Positions 17,973-28,223 are shown, counted from the first letter of the stretch. The stretch is DNA of 64,000 nucleotides from Dyella telluris (GCF_014297575.1 NZ_CP060412.1:1984001-2048000); one strand, 5' to 3'. Notes: generated by a model from the sequence alone, not told the origin. Numbers and translations: made by a program.

Positions 17973-18031
17973 GGCACCCCCATCGCGGCGCTGGCCGGCA
18001 AAGCCGGCCAGTCCGTGAGGGTCGGCCGGGC

Positions 18032-18063
18032 TTTTCGACAGGACGTCCCTGTCCTGTCGAAAA
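18032..18063. repeat. perfect 13-bp inverted repeat
   Basis: TTTTCGACAGGAC and GTCCTGTCGAAAA flank a six-base loop. The stem is perfect and could form a strong hairpin on either strand. Confidence 0.85.
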
Positions 18064-18226
18064 GGGATCGGCATCCCTGCCGATCCCCCTGCGGGCCTGT
18101 CGTCCGCCCCTCACCGCCGCTCAAGGGGTCGGGTAGGTCAAGAGCCTGGAACAGAAGGCTCGTGCAGCTGCGCTGCACATCGCGTCACATGGCGCGGTGA
18201 CATATCGCGTGCCGGCTTAGCTTGTC

Positions 18227-18310
18227 TGTAGGAGCGCACCCTGTGCGCGACCACCTGACGGAGCGGTATCGACACGACGCTGCGGTCGCGCACAAGGTGC
18301 GCTCCTACAG
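18227..18310. repeat. REP-like hairpin, single copy
   Basis: TGTAGGAGCGCACCCTGTGC on the left pairs with its complement ending GCGCTCCTACAG on the right. It belongs to the family found in the array at 7037-7597. Confidence 0.85.
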
Positions 18311-18364
18311 GGGGGTCTCGCACCGTGTGAAGCCCGCTTTTCTTTCGCCTCAGTGCTCACCCCA

Positions 18365-18388
18365 GTCCTCTCCCGAATGGGAGAGGAC
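18365..18388. repeat. 10-bp-stem hairpin
   Basis: GTCCTCTCCC and GGGAGAGGAC enclose the loop GAAT. No T-run follows, so it is not a typical terminator. Confidence 0.7.
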
Positions 18389-18598
18389 GAGCGACAGGTG
18401 ATGTTCAACGTGAGAAACCTAGTGGCAAAGAAGGAGGTGCCGCGCAGCGGCACGACGCTCCGCGTTAAGTCCTCTGCGCTTCGGCGCGTTGCGAAGCGCT
18501 TGGATGTACCCGCTGTGTAGAGGCGGAGGTTGCAAAGCAACACCGTTCCTCAACCGTTCGGGCTTATCCCATCGGCATGCTGCCAGCCTTTAAGGCCA

Positions 18599-18681
18599 TT
18601 TTCTTTGGGTTACTTTTCTTTTGGGCCAGCAAAAGAAAAGTGACTCGGCCTCCGGCAGGAGGTCGAAACGCCTCCGCGGCG
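18599..18681 (-). repeat. inverted-module repeat, right copy
   Basis: This is the reverse-complement, diverged partner of 17894-17972. It reads TTACTTTTCTTTTG, loop, CAAAAGAAAAGTGA and then GGCCTCCGGCAGGAGGTCG. Confidence 0.8.
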
Positions 18682-18876
18682 TAAGCGGCAACCTGGCGCC
18701 TGCGTGACTACCGAAGGCCGAGAGCAAAGGCATTGGATGACCCGCCCTACGGCAGTTAAAAGCGCCTCCGGCATTCGCCGGAACGACAGGCAAGCCGAGC
18801 CAGAAGCGATGAGGCAACACCGCCCCGCCCCACCAGCAACAACGCCCCCTCCACCCGACCCGCTACAATCCCATTC

Positions 18877-19524
18877 ATGACCGCCCCCTTCTCCCTGCTC
18901 CCGCGCCCCCTCCGCGCCCTCGCCGGCCGCGCACTGGAAACCGCGCTCAACCACACCCTCTCGCTCGACCCGGAAACCAAGACCCGGCTGGCCGCGCTCG
19001 ACGGTCGTAGCGTGCAGCTGCACCTGCGCGGCCCGGAGCTGGCGCTGTCGGTGACGGTGGAGGGCGACTGCCTGAAGGTGGGCCCTGCGCAGGAAGACAA
19101 CCATCTGCGCATCGCCGCCACGCCGGGCAGCCTGCTCGCCATGCTGGTGAAGCGAGACGACGAAGGTGTGGCGCCGGGCAAGGTCGAGATCGCAGGCGAC
19201 GCGGATCTCGCGCGTCGCCTGGAGAAACTCGCCAGCAAGTTCGCACCGGATTTCGAAGAGGCGTTCGCGCGCACCTTCGGCGAGGTCCTCGGTGTCCCGC
19301 TGGCCAAGGCCGTGCGCAAGGGCCTGGCGCACGCGAAGGAGACCGGCAGCCATCTGGCCACCGACACCGCCGACTGGCTGCGCGACGAAGCGCGCGTGGC
19401 AGCAGCGCCGGGTGAGGTGGAAGGCTTCCTTGATGGCGTTGACGATCTGCGCGAACGCGCCGACCGCCTCGAGGCACGCCTCGCACGACTGGAGCTGCGA
19501 CTGAAGAAGGGACCCGCCGCGTGA
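18877..19524 (+). CDS. ubiJ: ubiquinone biosynthesis accessory factor UbiJ (SCP2 domain)
   Basis: A 215-residue protein. An SCP2 lipid-binding domain occupies about residues 15-110, including [18 protein letters not shown] and [18 protein letters not shown] helical, charged C-terminus ([23 protein letters not shown]) forms a coiled coil that in UbiJ contacts UbiK. UbiJ binds hydrophobic ubiquinone intermediates and scaffolds the soluble Ubi complex. Its stop overlaps the GTG of ubiB, so the two are translationally coupled. ubiK lies separately at 36 kb. Confidence 0.9.
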   Translation: MTAPFSLLPRPLRALAGRALETALNHTLSLDPETKTRLAALDGRSVQLHLRGPELALSVTVEGDCLKVGPAQEDNHLRIAATPGSLLAMLVKRDDEGVAPGKVEIAGDADLARRLEKLASKFAPDFEEAFARTFGEVLGVPLAKAVRKGLAHAKETGSHLATDTADWLRDEARVAAAPGEVEGFLDGVDDLRERADRLEARLARLELRLKKGPAA

Positions 19525-21170
19525 GGACTCCCCTGACGGTCGTACCGCGCGTGATGCGCGTGGCATCGGTGCTGTTGGCGTATCGCCTCGATGAACTGGT
19601 CGACGCCGCCCACCTGTTTCGTCCGCTGAAGCTGGTGCGTCCCTTCGTGGCACGCCCGCGCACAGACGTGAGCCAGCTCTCGCGGGGCGCGCGCCTGCGC
19701 CTGGCGCTTACCGAGCTTGGCCCCATCTTCGTCAAGGCGGGCCAGGTGCTGTCCACGCGGCGCGACCTGGTGCCGGCGGATATCGCCGATGAACTGGCCC
19801 AGCTGCAGGACCAGGTGCCGCCGTTCCCCGGCGCGGAAGCGCGCGCCATCATCGAGCAGGAACTGAAGGCGCCGATCACCTCGCTGTACACCAGCTTCGA
19901 CGAGACGCCGCTGGCATCCGCCTCCATCGCGCAGGTGCATGCCGCCACGTTGCAGGACGGCAGCGCAGTGGTGGTGAAGGTGCTGCGTCCCGGCATCGAC
20001 AAGCGTATCGAGCGTGACGTGAAGCTGCTGCACTCGCTGGGCGAGCTTGCGCAGCGTTGGCACCCGAACGCGGACAAGATCCGCCCGCTCGACGTCGTCG
20101 CCGAAGTCGAGAAGATGCTGGAGAACGAGCTGGACCTGCAGCGCGAAGGCGCCAGCGCCAGCCTGCTTCGCCGCAACTTCGAAAGCGGCGAAGATCTTTA
20201 CGTACCGGCGGTGCATTGGGACCTCACCAGTGCACGCGTGCTGACGCTGGAGCGCGTGTACGGCGTGAGCTGCGACGACATCGCCTCGATCGACGCCGCC
20301 GGCATCGACCGCAAGGCGCTGGCGGTGAAGGGCGTGCGCCTGTTCTACGAACAGGTGTTCCGCGACAACTTCTTCCATGCCGATGCGCACCCCGGCAACA
20401 TCTGGGTGGATACCACGCGCCCGGCCGATGCGCGCTTCATCGCGCTGGATTTCGGCATCATGGGTTCACTGCCGGAACAGGACCAGTACTGGCTGGCGCA
20501 GAATTTCATCGCGCTGTTCGAACGCGACTACGCGCGCATTGCGCAATTGCACGTGGACGCCGGCTGGATGCCGTCTACCGTGCGCATCGACGAACTCACC
20601 GCCGCCGTGCGCACGGTGTGCGAGCCGTATTTCACCCGCCCGCTCTCGCAGATCTCGCTGGCCGAACTGGTGGTGAAACTTTTCCAGACGGCGCGTCGCT
20701 ACGAGCTCACCCTGCAGCCGCAGCTGATCCTCCTGCAGAAAACGCTGCTCAATATCGAAGGCGTGGGTCGCATGCTGGACCCGCAGATCGACATCTGGGC
20801 CGTGGCCCACCCGGTGCTCAAGCGCATCCTGCGCGAGCGCTACAGCCCGCGCCGGACGCTGCGTGAGGTGCGCAAGCACCTGCCCGAATGGTTCCATGCT
20901 GCACCGCAGTTCCCCGAGCTGGTGCGCAACGCGCTGCAGCAGGTGGCCAAGGGCGAACGCCAGGCGATCAGTGATCCGCGCGAACTGGAACAGCAGCGCG
21001 AGGAAGCGCAGCGCACGCGTCGCGCGCTGGCGTTCGGCCTGCTCGGCAGCAGCCTGCTGGTGGGCAGCGCGGTGCTGTGGACGCTGGCGCCGGCCCATGG
21101 CGCTTGGCATGCCACGGCGGTGGGCATTGCCGGCCTCGCAGCTTTTGCTGTGGGCTGGCCGCGCCGCTGA
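19521..21170 (+). CDS. ubiB: ubiquinone biosynthesis kinase/ATPase UbiB
   Basis: A 549-residue atypical kinase of the ABC1/ADCK family. The KxGQ motif is seen as [12 protein letters not shown], the A-rich region as [13 protein letters not shown], the catalytic loop as [12 protein letters not shown] and the DFG-like motif as LDFGIMG. Two C-terminal membrane helices ([16 protein letters not shown] and [16 protein letters not shown]) anchor it. In the family it is an ATPase that helps extract ubiquinone intermediates from the membrane. The GTG at 19521 overlaps the ubiJ stop (GTGA); an ATG lies 11 codons further in and is the alternative. Confidence 0.95.
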   Translation: MRTPLTVVPRVMRVASVLLAYRLDELVDAAHLFRPLKLVRPFVARPRTDVSQLSRGARLRLALTELGPIFVKAGQVLSTRRDLVPADIADELAQLQDQVPPFPGAEARAIIEQELKAPITSLYTSFDETPLASASIAQVHAATLQDGSAVVVKVLRPGIDKRIERDVKLLHSLGELAQRWHPNADKIRPLDVVAEVEKMLENELDLQREGASASLLRRNFESGEDLYVPAVHWDLTSARVLTLERVYGVSCDDIASIDAAGIDRKALAVKGVRLFYEQVFRDNFFHADAHPGNIWVDTTRPADARFIALDFGIMGSLPEQDQYWLAQNFIALFERDYARIAQLHVDAGWMPSTVRIDELTAAVRTVCEPYFTRPLSQISLAELVVKLFQTARRYELTLQPQLILLQKTLLNIEGVGRMLDPQIDIWAVAHPVLKRILRERYSPRRTLREVRKHLPEWFHAAPQFPELVRNALQQVAKGERQAISDPRELEQQREEAQRTRRALAFGLLGSSLLVGSAVLWTLAPAHGAWHATAVGIAGLAAFAVGWPRR

Positions 21171-21181
21171 CCGAACTTCAC

Positions 21182-21275
21182 CGTCATCCCCGCGAAGGCG
21201 GGGATCCAGTGTCTTTGAGGCGCACCGCGTGCCGTAGAAGAGTCGCTGGATCCCCGCCTTCGCGGGGATGACGAC
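21182..21275. repeat. palindromic intergenic repeat (GTCATCCCCGCGAAGG family), copy 2
   Basis: Arms CATCCCCGCGAAGGCGGGGA and the complementary TCCCCGCCTTCGCGGGGATG surround a ~40-bp loop. This is the second copy of the element at 3738-3820; it fills the ubiB-truC spacer and could act as a transcript end for ubiB. Confidence 0.85.
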
Positions 21276-21319
21276 TTCGATGAACTGAACGGGCAACCCT
21301 GCCCCTTTCGACACCTCAC

Positions 21320-22021
21320 ATGCTTGAGATCCTCTACCAAGACGACGCCCTCATCGCGGTGAACAAGCCCGCGGGCCTCGCCGTGCACCGCTCCAAGATG
21401 GTCGGCAACGCAGAGGAGTTCCTGATCGACCTGCTGCGTGAGCAAGTGGGTGGCATCACTTATCTGGCGCACCGGCTCGACCGCGCGACCAGTGGCGTGC
21501 TGCTGGTCGCGCGATCCTCGGAAATCGCCGCTGCCCTTGGCGAGCAGTTCATGGGCCGCGACGTGCACAAGCAATATCTGGCCGTCGTGCGTGGTTGGCC
21601 CGACCCGGAAGAGGCGTTGATCGACTATGCCCTGCCCGGCTCCCGCGAAACGGGGCCGCGGCGCGAGGCCAGCACTACCTATCGTCGTCTGGCCACGGTG
21701 GAGGTGCCTATCGCACTGGGCCGCTATCTCCAGCAGCGCTACGCCCTGGTGCTGGCCGAGCCGCACACCGGGCGTTTCCGCCAGATCCGCAAGCACATGG
21801 CCCACGTCCACCACCCGATCATCGGCGACTGCCAGCATGGGCGCGGCGACCATAACCGCCTGTACAAGCAGTACTTCAGCTGCCACCGCATGCTGCTGCA
21901 CGCCTGGCGGCTGAGCTTCGCGCACCCGGTGACCGGCGAGCCGATGCGGCTGGAGGCCCCGCTGGACGCGGCCTATCAGGCCTTGCTCGAACGCTTCGGC
22001 TGGACCCTGCCGGACCTGTGA
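21320..22021 (+). CDS. truC: tRNA pseudouridine(65) synthase TruC
   Basis: A 233-residue RluA-family pseudouridine synthase. It opens MLEILYQDDALIAVNKPAGL and has the catalytic AHRLDRATSGVLL with its aspartate. PHTGRFRQIRKHMAHVHHPIIGD and the C-terminal HRMLLHAWRLSF further match TruC of E. coli. It isomerises uridine 65 in certain tRNAs. The arfB gene starts 49 bp downstream on the same strand, so cotranscription with arfB and the acyltransferase is likely. Confidence 0.92.
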   Translation: MLEILYQDDALIAVNKPAGLAVHRSKMVGNAEEFLIDLLREQVGGITYLAHRLDRATSGVLLVARSSEIAAALGEQFMGRDVHKQYLAVVRGWPDPEEALIDYALPGSRETGPRREASTTYRRLATVEVPIALGRYLQQRYALVLAEPHTGRFRQIRKHMAHVHHPIIGDCQHGRGDHNRLYKQYFSCHRMLLHAWRLSFAHPVTGEPMRLEAPLDAAYQALLERFGWTLPDL

Positions 22022-22070
22022 TGCGCTGCGTCGTGGCGGCATGTCACGTCGGCCCGCTAAACTTTGCGCC

Positions 22071-22493
22071 ATGCTCACGATCAGCCGATCCATCGTCCTG
22101 CCCGAGAACGAGCTGACTGAGCGTTTCCTTCGCGCAGACGGCCCGGGTGGACAACACGTCAACCGCACCGAAAGCGCCGTGGAACTGCGCTTCGATGTCG
22201 CGCGCTCGCCTTCCCTTCCCGAACCCCTGCGTGCGCGGCTGCTGGCCCGACGCGACCGCCGCCTGACCGACGATGGCGTGCTGGTGATCCAGGCACGCCG
22301 CTTCCGCGACCAGGGACGCAACCGCGAGGATGCGCGGGATCGACTGGTCGAGATCATCCGCGCGGCGCTCGTCGTACCCAAGGCGCGCATCGCCACCAAA
22401 CCCACCCGCGGCTCAAAGGAACGGCGTCTTGCCGGCAAGTCCCAGCGCGGCAAGATCAAGCAAACACGGTCGCGTGACTGGAGTCGTGAATGA
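22071..22493 (+). CDS. arfB: alternative ribosome-rescue factor ArfB (peptidyl-tRNA hydrolase, YaeJ)
   Basis: A 140-residue class-I release-factor-like protein. The catalytic GGQ is at residues 26-28 in ADGPGGQHVNRTESAVELR. The basic C-terminal tail (AGKSQRGKIKQTRSRDW) is the part that in ArfB enters the empty mRNA channel of stalled ribosomes. It hydrolyses peptidyl-tRNA on non-stop complexes. The ATG at 22071 is chosen over an in-frame ATG ten codons upstream because it starts the conserved domain directly. Its stop overlaps the start of the next gene (ATGA). Confidence 0.93.
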   Translation: MLTISRSIVLPENELTERFLRADGPGGQHVNRTESAVELRFDVARSPSLPEPLRARLLARRDRRLTDDGVLVIQARRFRDQGRNREDARDRLVEIIRAALVVPKARIATKPTRGSKERRLAGKSQRGKIKQTRSRDWSRE

Positions 22494-23086
22494 GCACGCC
22501 GATGCTCCCCCCTGCCCCACCCGAAGCACCCAAGCTCAAGAGCAAGTTCTGGCCATGGCTGGCACGCCGCCTGCTGCGCCTGTCGGGCTGGAAACTCCTG
22601 GGCCAGCTGCCGAACGAGCCCAAGCTGATCATCATCGGCGCGCCGCATTCGTCCTATTGGGACGGCTATTTCGGCTTGTTGATGAAGATCGGCATTGGCG
22701 TCGACATCAAGATCATGATCAAGCGCGAAGTGCTTGACGGCCCGCTGGGCATCATCCTGCGCCCCATCGGCATGATCCCGATCAATCGCAGTGCCGCGCT
22801 CAATGTGGTGGACCAGATGGTCCAGCGTTTCCACGAGAACGATCGCCTGTGGCTGGGCATCACGCCCGAAGGTACGCGCAAGAAGGTCAAGAACTGGAAG
22901 TCCGGCTTCCTGCGCATTGCGCACGACGCCAATGTACCCATCCAGACGCTGTTCCTGGACTATCCGAGCAAGACGTTCACCTTTGGCCCGGTGGTGCGCG
23001 CCACCGAAGATCCCGACGCCGACATGGTGCGTATCCGTGCACTGTTCACGCCGTATCGTGGCAAGCACCGTAACGCGAACGACTGA
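22490..23086 (+). CDS. PlsC-like 1-acylglycerol-3-phosphate acyltransferase family protein
   Basis: A 198-residue acyltransferase. The HX4D catalytic motif is in APHSSYWDGY, and the glycerol-phosphate-binding block is GITPEGTRKKVKNWKSGF. RPIGMIPINRSAALNVVDQM supplies the second family motif. It would acylate a lipid or glycerolipid precursor at the inner membrane. The short length and divergent sequence set it apart from the main PlsC, so it may be an accessory acyltransferase. Its start overlaps the arfB stop. Confidence 0.88.
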   Translation: MSTPMLPPAPPEAPKLKSKFWPWLARRLLRLSGWKLLGQLPNEPKLIIIGAPHSSYWDGYFGLLMKIGIGVDIKIMIKREVLDGPLGIILRPIGMIPINRSAALNVVDQMVQRFHENDRLWLGITPEGTRKKVKNWKSGFLRIAHDANVPIQTLFLDYPSKTFTFGPVVRATEDPDADMVRIRALFTPYRGKHRNAND

Positions 23087-23119
23087 CACCCAGACACCAG
23101 ATCATCCGGGGGGAATGAT

Positions 23120-23884
23120 ATGAAGTTTGCTATCGCAGGAATCGTGGCACTTCTGGCCGCGTTGGCGACCCATGCAGATCAGGGCAACGCCGACACGTGG
23201 ACGCGCTCGGGGATGTACGTGACCGCAACCGTCGACGTCGATGCCACAGGCAAGATCCAGCACATGGAACTGCTGCCTTTCAGGGATAACCGTGGCAGGG
23301 ACCTTGCGCCCTCGCTGCGCTCGCTGGCCGAATCCACCATGGCGAAATGGGAGTTTGTCCCCGCCACTCTCAACGGCCATCCGGTACCAGCGCATACGTT
23401 CGTCAATGCGGTGTTCGAGTTCAAGGCACACGGCAATGATCTCGACGCCCGCGTCGTGTCCACCGGCAATGGACCGAAGCTGATCAAGGCGGACGCGCCG
23501 CAGTATCCGCTGGACATGATCCACGCGCGGGTGCAGGCCAATCTGACCCTACTCGTGATCGTGCAACCCAGTGGCAAGCTGACTGACATCACACTCGAGT
23601 CGGCGCAGACCACGCACGGTTACCCTGCCGCTGAGTTCTTCCGCTCGGCAAAGAACGCGATGGCGTCCTGGCACGCGCAACCCGAGACGGTGCAAGGACA
23701 TCCGATCGAGACCCGGCTTCGCCTGCCCTTCCATTACAGCCTGGATAACAACCCCAACAGCCAGCAACCCCCAGCGGGCCTGACGCGCGCGTCCGACTCG
23801 CCGGCGGCACCGATGCAGACCGATATCGGTACCGAGGCGGTGGCTCTGGATAGCCCGCTACAGTTGCGACCAACGGCGCCCTGA
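23120..23884 (+). CDS. secreted protein with two TonB-C-like regions
   Basis: A 254-residue protein with the signal peptide MKFAIAGIVALLAALATHA. Two stretches, around residues 30-110 (VTATVDVDATGKIQHMELL) and 135-215 (LTLLVIVQPSGKLTDITLES), look like the beta-alpha-beta core of TonB C-terminal domains. It lacks the usual N-terminal anchor and proline-rich spacer of TonB. It starts after a strong GGGGGGAA ribosome site. A role as a periplasmic TonB-like or binding protein is plausible but unproven. Confidence 0.6.
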   Translation: MKFAIAGIVALLAALATHADQGNADTWTRSGMYVTATVDVDATGKIQHMELLPFRDNRGRDLAPSLRSLAESTMAKWEFVPATLNGHPVPAHTFVNAVFEFKAHGNDLDARVVSTGNGPKLIKADAPQYPLDMIHARVQANLTLLVIVQPSGKLTDITLESAQTTHGYPAAEFFRSAKNAMASWHAQPETVQGHPIETRLRLPFHYSLDNNPNSQQPPAGLTRASDSPAAPMQTDIGTEAVALDSPLQLRPTAP

Positions 23885-23931
23885 GCCCCTTGGTAACCGC
23901 GCGGTGACCATGCCGGCAACCCGGCCCATGG

Positions 23932-24972
23932 TCACCGCTCCGAATGCCCCGACTCATCGTAATCGCGATGCGTCAGTAAGCCCGGCCTCACCAGATCCAC
24001 GAACGCCCTCGCCTCCGGACTGAGGAATTTTCCCTTGCGCATCACCACGCCGTAGCTGCGCTGGGGGAAGTACTGTTTCATGTTTCGGACGGCCAGACGT
24101 CCGCGATCCGCTTCGGTGATGCAGATGCCGGTGACGATGGAAATGCCAAGGCCCATCGCGACATATTCCTTGATCACGTCCCAGCCACCTACTTCGATGG
24201 CGACGCGATAAGGCACCTGCTGCTGCTGGAACACCAGATCCACCAGACGGTAGGTAGACAGGCGTTGCGGCGGCAGGATGAGCCCATACGGCGACAGGTC
24301 CTGCAGTGTCACCGTGGCTTTCGATGCCAATGGATGATCCGGCGGCATGATCAGCATGGGGTCGTAGTGATGCACCGGCGCCCAGGCGATGTCGTTGGGC
24401 ACGTCGAGCATCGAGCCCACGGCGAAGTCCGCTTCGTCTGCGCGCAGTAATGCCAGGCCGTCCTTGCCGGTGACGTTGGCCAGTTGCAGCTGCACGTCGG
24501 GAAAGCTCTCGCGGTAGCGACGCACCAGGTCCGGCAGCAGGTACTGGATGGTCGAACTGCCGGCGGCGATGGTCAGCCTGCCGCCCTGCATGCCCTTCAC
24601 CTTGGCCTGGAAATCGCGGTCGAGATTTTCCCAGCCCTCCACCAGGGGGCGCGCCAGTTCGTACAACGCCTCGCCGGCATCGGTGAGGTTGATGCGGCGA
24701 CGGCGTCGTTCCAGCAGGCTGACGCCCAGCTCCCGCTCCAGCGCCTGAAGCTGCAGGCTCACCGTTGGCTGAGACAGGAAAAGTGCCTCGGCCGCGCGGG
24801 TCAGCGTGCCCAGTTTCACCGTGTAGACGAAGGCCCGCATCTGCTTCTGGCGGTTGCCCTTGTAGTAGAACCGGCCGGACTCCTCGACCTGACCATGCGC
24901 TTCCGTACGGCGGCGACCGGGCCCGACGCGCGTCTTTTTTGCCTTTTTCAGCGAGGGCTTGGTGGTTTTCAT
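23932..24972 (-). CDS. LysR family transcriptional regulator, divergent from aceB
   Basis: A 346-residue LysR-type regulator with an unusual ~45-residue basic N-terminal extension (MKTTKPSLKKAKKTRVGPG). The helix-turn-helix covers about residues 45-105 (KLGTLTRAAEALFLSQPTVSLQLQALERELG), followed by the substrate-binding domain. The effector part resembles the CysB/Cbl branch (GGWDVIKEYVAMGLGISIVTG). It is transcribed away from aceB, so it most likely controls the glyoxylate-shunt genes; the effector is unknown. The start might lie inside the extension; the first ATG is used here. Confidence 0.85.
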   Translation of the reverse strand: MKTTKPSLKKAKKTRVGPGRRRTEAHGQVEESGRFYYKGNRQKQMRAFVYTVKLGTLTRAAEALFLSQPTVSLQLQALERELGVSLLERRRRRINLTDAGEALYELARPLVEGWENLDRDFQAKVKGMQGGRLTIAAGSSTIQYLLPDLVRRYRESFPDVQLQLANVTGKDGLALLRADEADFAVGSMLDVPNDIAWAPVHHYDPMLIMPPDHPLASKATVTLQDLSPYGLILPPQRLSTYRLVDLVFQQQQVPYRVAIEVGGWDVIKEYVAMGLGISIVTGICITEADRGRLAVRNMKQYFPQRSYGVVMRKGKFLSPEARAFVDLVRPGLLTHRDYDESGHSER

Positions 24973-25097
24973 GCCTTACAACTCAATAAGTTGTCGATTA
25001 CATTGAGATAGACAATAGCAAAAATTGAAACATTTGCTTTGTCAAAGCCATTTTCCGTGACCTAGTGTCATCCCATCGTCATCACGGAGATCTGTCC
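24973..25097. promoter_or_regulatory. divergent lysR-aceB regulatory region
   Basis: This AT-rich 125-bp spacer contains several candidate LysR-type inverted patches, for example ATTGAGATAGACAAT and CTTTGTCAAAG. An exact promoter cannot be fixed by eye. Confidence 0.55.
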
Positions 25098-26696
25098 ATG
25101 GCCGTCCCCAAGGAACGCGTTTCGCCCTCGCCGGCAGAGGTCCTCGGCGCCACCCGCCCGGAGCATGCCGCCATCCTCACGCCGGAGGCCCTGGCCTTCC
25201 TGGCGGACCTGCACCGCCAGTTCGATGCCCGCCGCCTGGCCCTGCTGGCCGCGCGGGAAACTCGCCAGGCCCGTTACGACGCCGGCGAGCTGCCGGATTT
25301 CCGCACCGACACCGCCGCCATCCGTGAAGGCCAGTGGACCGTGGCGCCGATCCCGGCTGCCCTGCGCGATCGCCGCGTGGAGATCACCGGCCCGGTCGAG
25401 CGCAAGATGATCATCAACGCGCTCAACTCCGGCGCGAAGGTGTTCATGGCCGACTTCGAGGATTCCTCGGCGCCCACGTTCGCCAACCAGATCGACGGGC
25501 AGATCAACCTGCGCGACGCGGTGAACGGCTCGATCGAGTTCACTTCACCCGAGGGCAAGCATTACCGCGTCAACGGCAACCCGGCCGTGCTGGTGGTGCG
25601 TCCGCGTGGCTGGCACCTGCCCGAGCGGCACATCATCGTCGACGGCGAACCGATGGCCGGTGCGCTGGTGGATTTCGGCCTGTACGCCTTCCACAACGCG
25701 CGCACGCTGCAGTCGCGTGATCGCGGTCCTTACTTCTACCTGCCGAAGCTGCAGGCCATGGAGGAAGCCGCGTTGTGGGAAGACGCCATGACCGCGGCAG
25801 AAGCTTCGCTGGGCCTGCCGCCGGACTGCATGAAGGCCACGGTGCTGATCGAGACCCTGCCCGCCGTGTTCCAGATGCACGAGATCCTGCATGCGTTGCG
25901 CGGTCGCGTGGTCGGCCTCAACTGCGGCCGCTGGGATTACATCTTTTCCTATCTCAAGACGTTCCGCGGCCATCGCGATCGCCTGTTGCCGGATCGCAGC
26001 CAGGTGCTGATGACCGTGCCTTTCCTCAAGGCGTATTCGGAGCTGCTGATCCAGACCTGCCATCGCCGTGGCGCCTTCGCCATGGGCGGCATGGCCGCGC
26101 AGATTCCGATCAAGGGCGATGACGCCGCGAACGAAATCGCGCTCGCCAAAGTGCGCGCCGACAAGCTGCGCGAAGTGCAGGCCGGCCATGACGGCACCTG
26201 GGTGGCGCATCCGGCGCTGGTGCCGGTGGCACAGGAAATTTTCGACAAGTACATGCCTTCGCCCAACCAGCTCAACGTGACGCGCGCCGATGTCACGGTG
26301 TGCCGCGACCAGCTGATCGCGCCGTGCAGCGGCACCATCACGCGCGCCGGTTTCGACAACAATGTGGAAGTGGCGCTGCGCTACACGGCGTCCTGGCTGG
26401 ACGGGCAGGGCTGCGTGCCCATCCACCACCTGATGGAAGACGCCGCCACTGCCGAGATCGCGCGTTCACAGCTGTGGCAGTGGCTGCATCGCGGTCCGCT
26501 GGAGTTCACCGATCACGCACCGATCGATTTCGCCTTGTTCGATCACGCACTGGTCAAGCACACCCACCGCCTGGTCGAAAGCAACAGCCCGGTAGCACAC
26601 CGCGCCGAACAGGCGGCCGCGCTGCTGCGTGACCTCACGCACGCCGATGAACTCGGCGATTTCCTGACGTTGACCGCCTACCAGCAGATCGACTGA
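25098..26696 (+). CDS. aceB: malate synthase A
   Basis: A 532-residue protein, typical for malate synthase A. Family blocks include [67 protein letters not shown] and [12 protein letters not shown]. It condenses glyoxylate with acetyl-CoA to malate in the glyoxylate shunt. The ATG at 25098 follows GGAGA by seven bases. aceA follows 137 bp downstream, separated by a REP-like hairpin, so the two may be one operon with differential mRNA stability. Confidence 0.97.
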   Translation: MAVPKERVSPSPAEVLGATRPEHAAILTPEALAFLADLHRQFDARRLALLAARETRQARYDAGELPDFRTDTAAIREGQWTVAPIPAALRDRRVEITGPVERKMIINALNSGAKVFMADFEDSSAPTFANQIDGQINLRDAVNGSIEFTSPEGKHYRVNGNPAVLVVRPRGWHLPERHIIVDGEPMAGALVDFGLYAFHNARTLQSRDRGPYFYLPKLQAMEEAALWEDAMTAAEASLGLPPDCMKATVLIETLPAVFQMHEILHALRGRVVGLNCGRWDYIFSYLKTFRGHRDRLLPDRSQVLMTVPFLKAYSELLIQTCHRRGAFAMGGMAAQIPIKGDDAANEIALAKVRADKLREVQAGHDGTWVAHPALVPVAQEIFDKYMPSPNQLNVTRADVTVCRDQLIAPCSGTITRAGFDNNVEVALRYTASWLDGQGCVPIHHLMEDAATAEIARSQLWQWLHRGPLEFTDHAPIDFALFDHALVKHTHRLVESNSPVAHRAEQAAALLRDLTHADELGDFLTLTAYQQID

Positions 26697-26714
26697 CCGC
26701 AAACGCACGATCTC

Positions 26715-26796
26715 TGTAGGAGCGCACCCTGTGCGCGACAAACCTGCGAAGCGATGCACGGCCTCCCCGCGGTCGCGCACAGGGTGCGCTCCTACA
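26715..26796. repeat. REP-like hairpin between aceB and aceA
   Basis: TGTAGGAGCGCACCCTGTGC on the left and GCACAGGGTGCGCTCCTACA on the right are exact complements. This is the same family as the 7037-7597 array and could modulate aceB/aceA transcript levels. Confidence 0.88.
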
Positions 26797-26833
26797 TTCG
26801 ATACGCCACACGCACATGCAACGGAGTGATGTC

Positions 26834-28138
26834 ATGAAGAACACGCTACCCACCGCCGAACAGACCGCGCTCGACTGGAAGAACAACCCTCGCTGGAGCG
26901 GTATCCAGCGCAACTACAGCGCGGACGACGTGGCGCGCCTGCGTGGCACGGTGCCGGTGGAGCACTCGCTGGCCCGCCGCGGTGCAGAGCGCCTGTGGAA
27001 ATCGCTGCACAAGGAAGACTTCGTCAATGCGCTGGGCGCGCTGACCGGCAACCAGGCCATGCAGCAGGTGAAGGCCGGCCTGCAGGCCATCTATCTCAGC
27101 GGCTGGCAGGTGGCGGCCGATGCCAACCTGGCCGGTGAAATGTATCCCGACCAGTCGCTGTACCCGGCCAACTCGGTTCCCCAGGTGGTCAAGCGCATCA
27201 ACAACACGCTGCTGCGCGCCGATCAGCTGCATCACGCGGAAGGGCAGAACGACACTGACTGGATGGTGCCCATCGTGGCCGACGCCGAAGCGGGCTTTGG
27301 CGGTGTGCTCAATGCGTTCGAGCTGATGAAGGCGATGATCGAGGCAGGCGCCGCCGGCGTGCACTTCGAAGACCAGCTCGCTTCGGTGAAGAAGTGCGGT
27401 CACATGGGTGGCAAGGTGCTGGTGCCCACGCGCGAAGCGGTGGACAAGCTCAATGCCGCGCGTCTGGCTGCTGATGTGCTCGGCGTGCCCACCTTGATCG
27501 TCGCGCGCACCGATGCGGACGCCGCCGATCTGCTCACCTCGGACATCGACGACAACGACAAGCCGTTCGTGTCGGGCGAGCGCACCGTGGAAGGCTTCTA
27601 CCGCGTGCGCCCGGGCCTGGATCAGGCCATCAGCCGCGGCCTGGCGTATGCGCCGTATGCGGATCTCGTGTGGTGCGAGACCAGCAAGCCGAACCTGGAC
27701 GAGGCCCGCCGGTTTGCCGAGGCCATTCACGCGAAATACCCCGGCAAATTGCTGGCCTACAACTGCTCGCCCAGTTTCAACTGGAAGAAGAATCTGGACG
27801 ACGCCACCATCGCGACGTTCCAGAAAGAACTCGGCGCCATGGGCTACAAGTTCCAGTTCATCACGCTTGCCGGTTTCCATAGCCTTAACTACGGCATGTT
27901 TGATCTGGCTTATGGTTATGCCCGTCGTCAGATGAGCGCGTTCGTGGAGTTGCAGGAGAAGGAGTTCGCCGCCGCCGAGCGTGGCTTCACCGCCGTGAAG
28001 CACCAGCGCGAAGTGGGCACGGGCTACTTCGACGCCGTGACGCAGGCCATCCAGCAGGGTCAGTCGTCCACCACCGCGCTCAAGGGTTCCACTGAAGAGG
28101 CGCAGTTTCACGCCTCGCGTCAGGCCAGTGCAGCCTGA
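26834..28138 (+). CDS. aceA: isocitrate lyase
   Basis: A 434-residue protein of the isocitrate lyase family. The catalytic loop appears as [16 protein letters not shown], preceded by [11 protein letters not shown] and followed by [15 protein letters not shown] and [22 protein letters not shown]. It splits isocitrate into glyoxylate and succinate. The ATG at 26834 follows a GGAG site. With aceB and the divergent LysR gene it forms the glyoxylate-shunt locus. Confidence 0.97.
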   Translation: MKNTLPTAEQTALDWKNNPRWSGIQRNYSADDVARLRGTVPVEHSLARRGAERLWKSLHKEDFVNALGALTGNQAMQQVKAGLQAIYLSGWQVAADANLAGEMYPDQSLYPANSVPQVVKRINNTLLRADQLHHAEGQNDTDWMVPIVADAEAGFGGVLNAFELMKAMIEAGAAGVHFEDQLASVKKCGHMGGKVLVPTREAVDKLNAARLAADVLGVPTLIVARTDADAADLLTSDIDDNDKPFVSGERTVEGFYRVRPGLDQAISRGLAYAPYADLVWCETSKPNLDEARRFAEAIHAKYPGKLLAYNCSPSFNWKKNLDDATIATFQKELGAMGYKFQFITLAGFHSLNYGMFDLAYGYARRQMSAFVELQEKEFAAAERGFTAVKHQREVGTGYFDAVTQAIQQGQSSTTALKGSTEEAQFHASRQASAA

Positions 28139-28175
28139 TCGTGCCCACCTCGCGTAAGCCGACAGGGATGTTGGC

Positions 28176-28223
28176 GCGTGCGTGGGGAGCGCGGCCCTGT
28201 CCAGCGCCCCCACGCATGCACGC
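28176..28223. terminator. hairpin between convergent aceA and antiporter genes
   Basis: GTGCGTGGGG and CCCCACGCATGCAC can pair across a ~20-base loop, with a small bulge. No clear T-run follows, so termination here is inferred from position. Confidence 0.45.

Larger units (their letters stand above)
17660..18876. other. 1.2-kb gene-free, repeat-rich intergenic region
   Basis: No convincing gene is visible between trmL and ubiJ. The region holds a pair of inverted ~80-bp modules (17894-17972 and 18599-18681), a 13-bp-stem hairpin (18032-18063), a REP-like hairpin (18227-18310) and a 10-bp-stem hairpin (18365-18388). Open frames here are broken or composed of repeat sequence. Confidence 0.8.

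Noticed and set aside
18217..18543. 108-codon frame on the minus strand
   Set aside because: Made of REP hairpin and other repeat sequence, without a ribosome site; the kind of spurious frame often annotated in such repeats.
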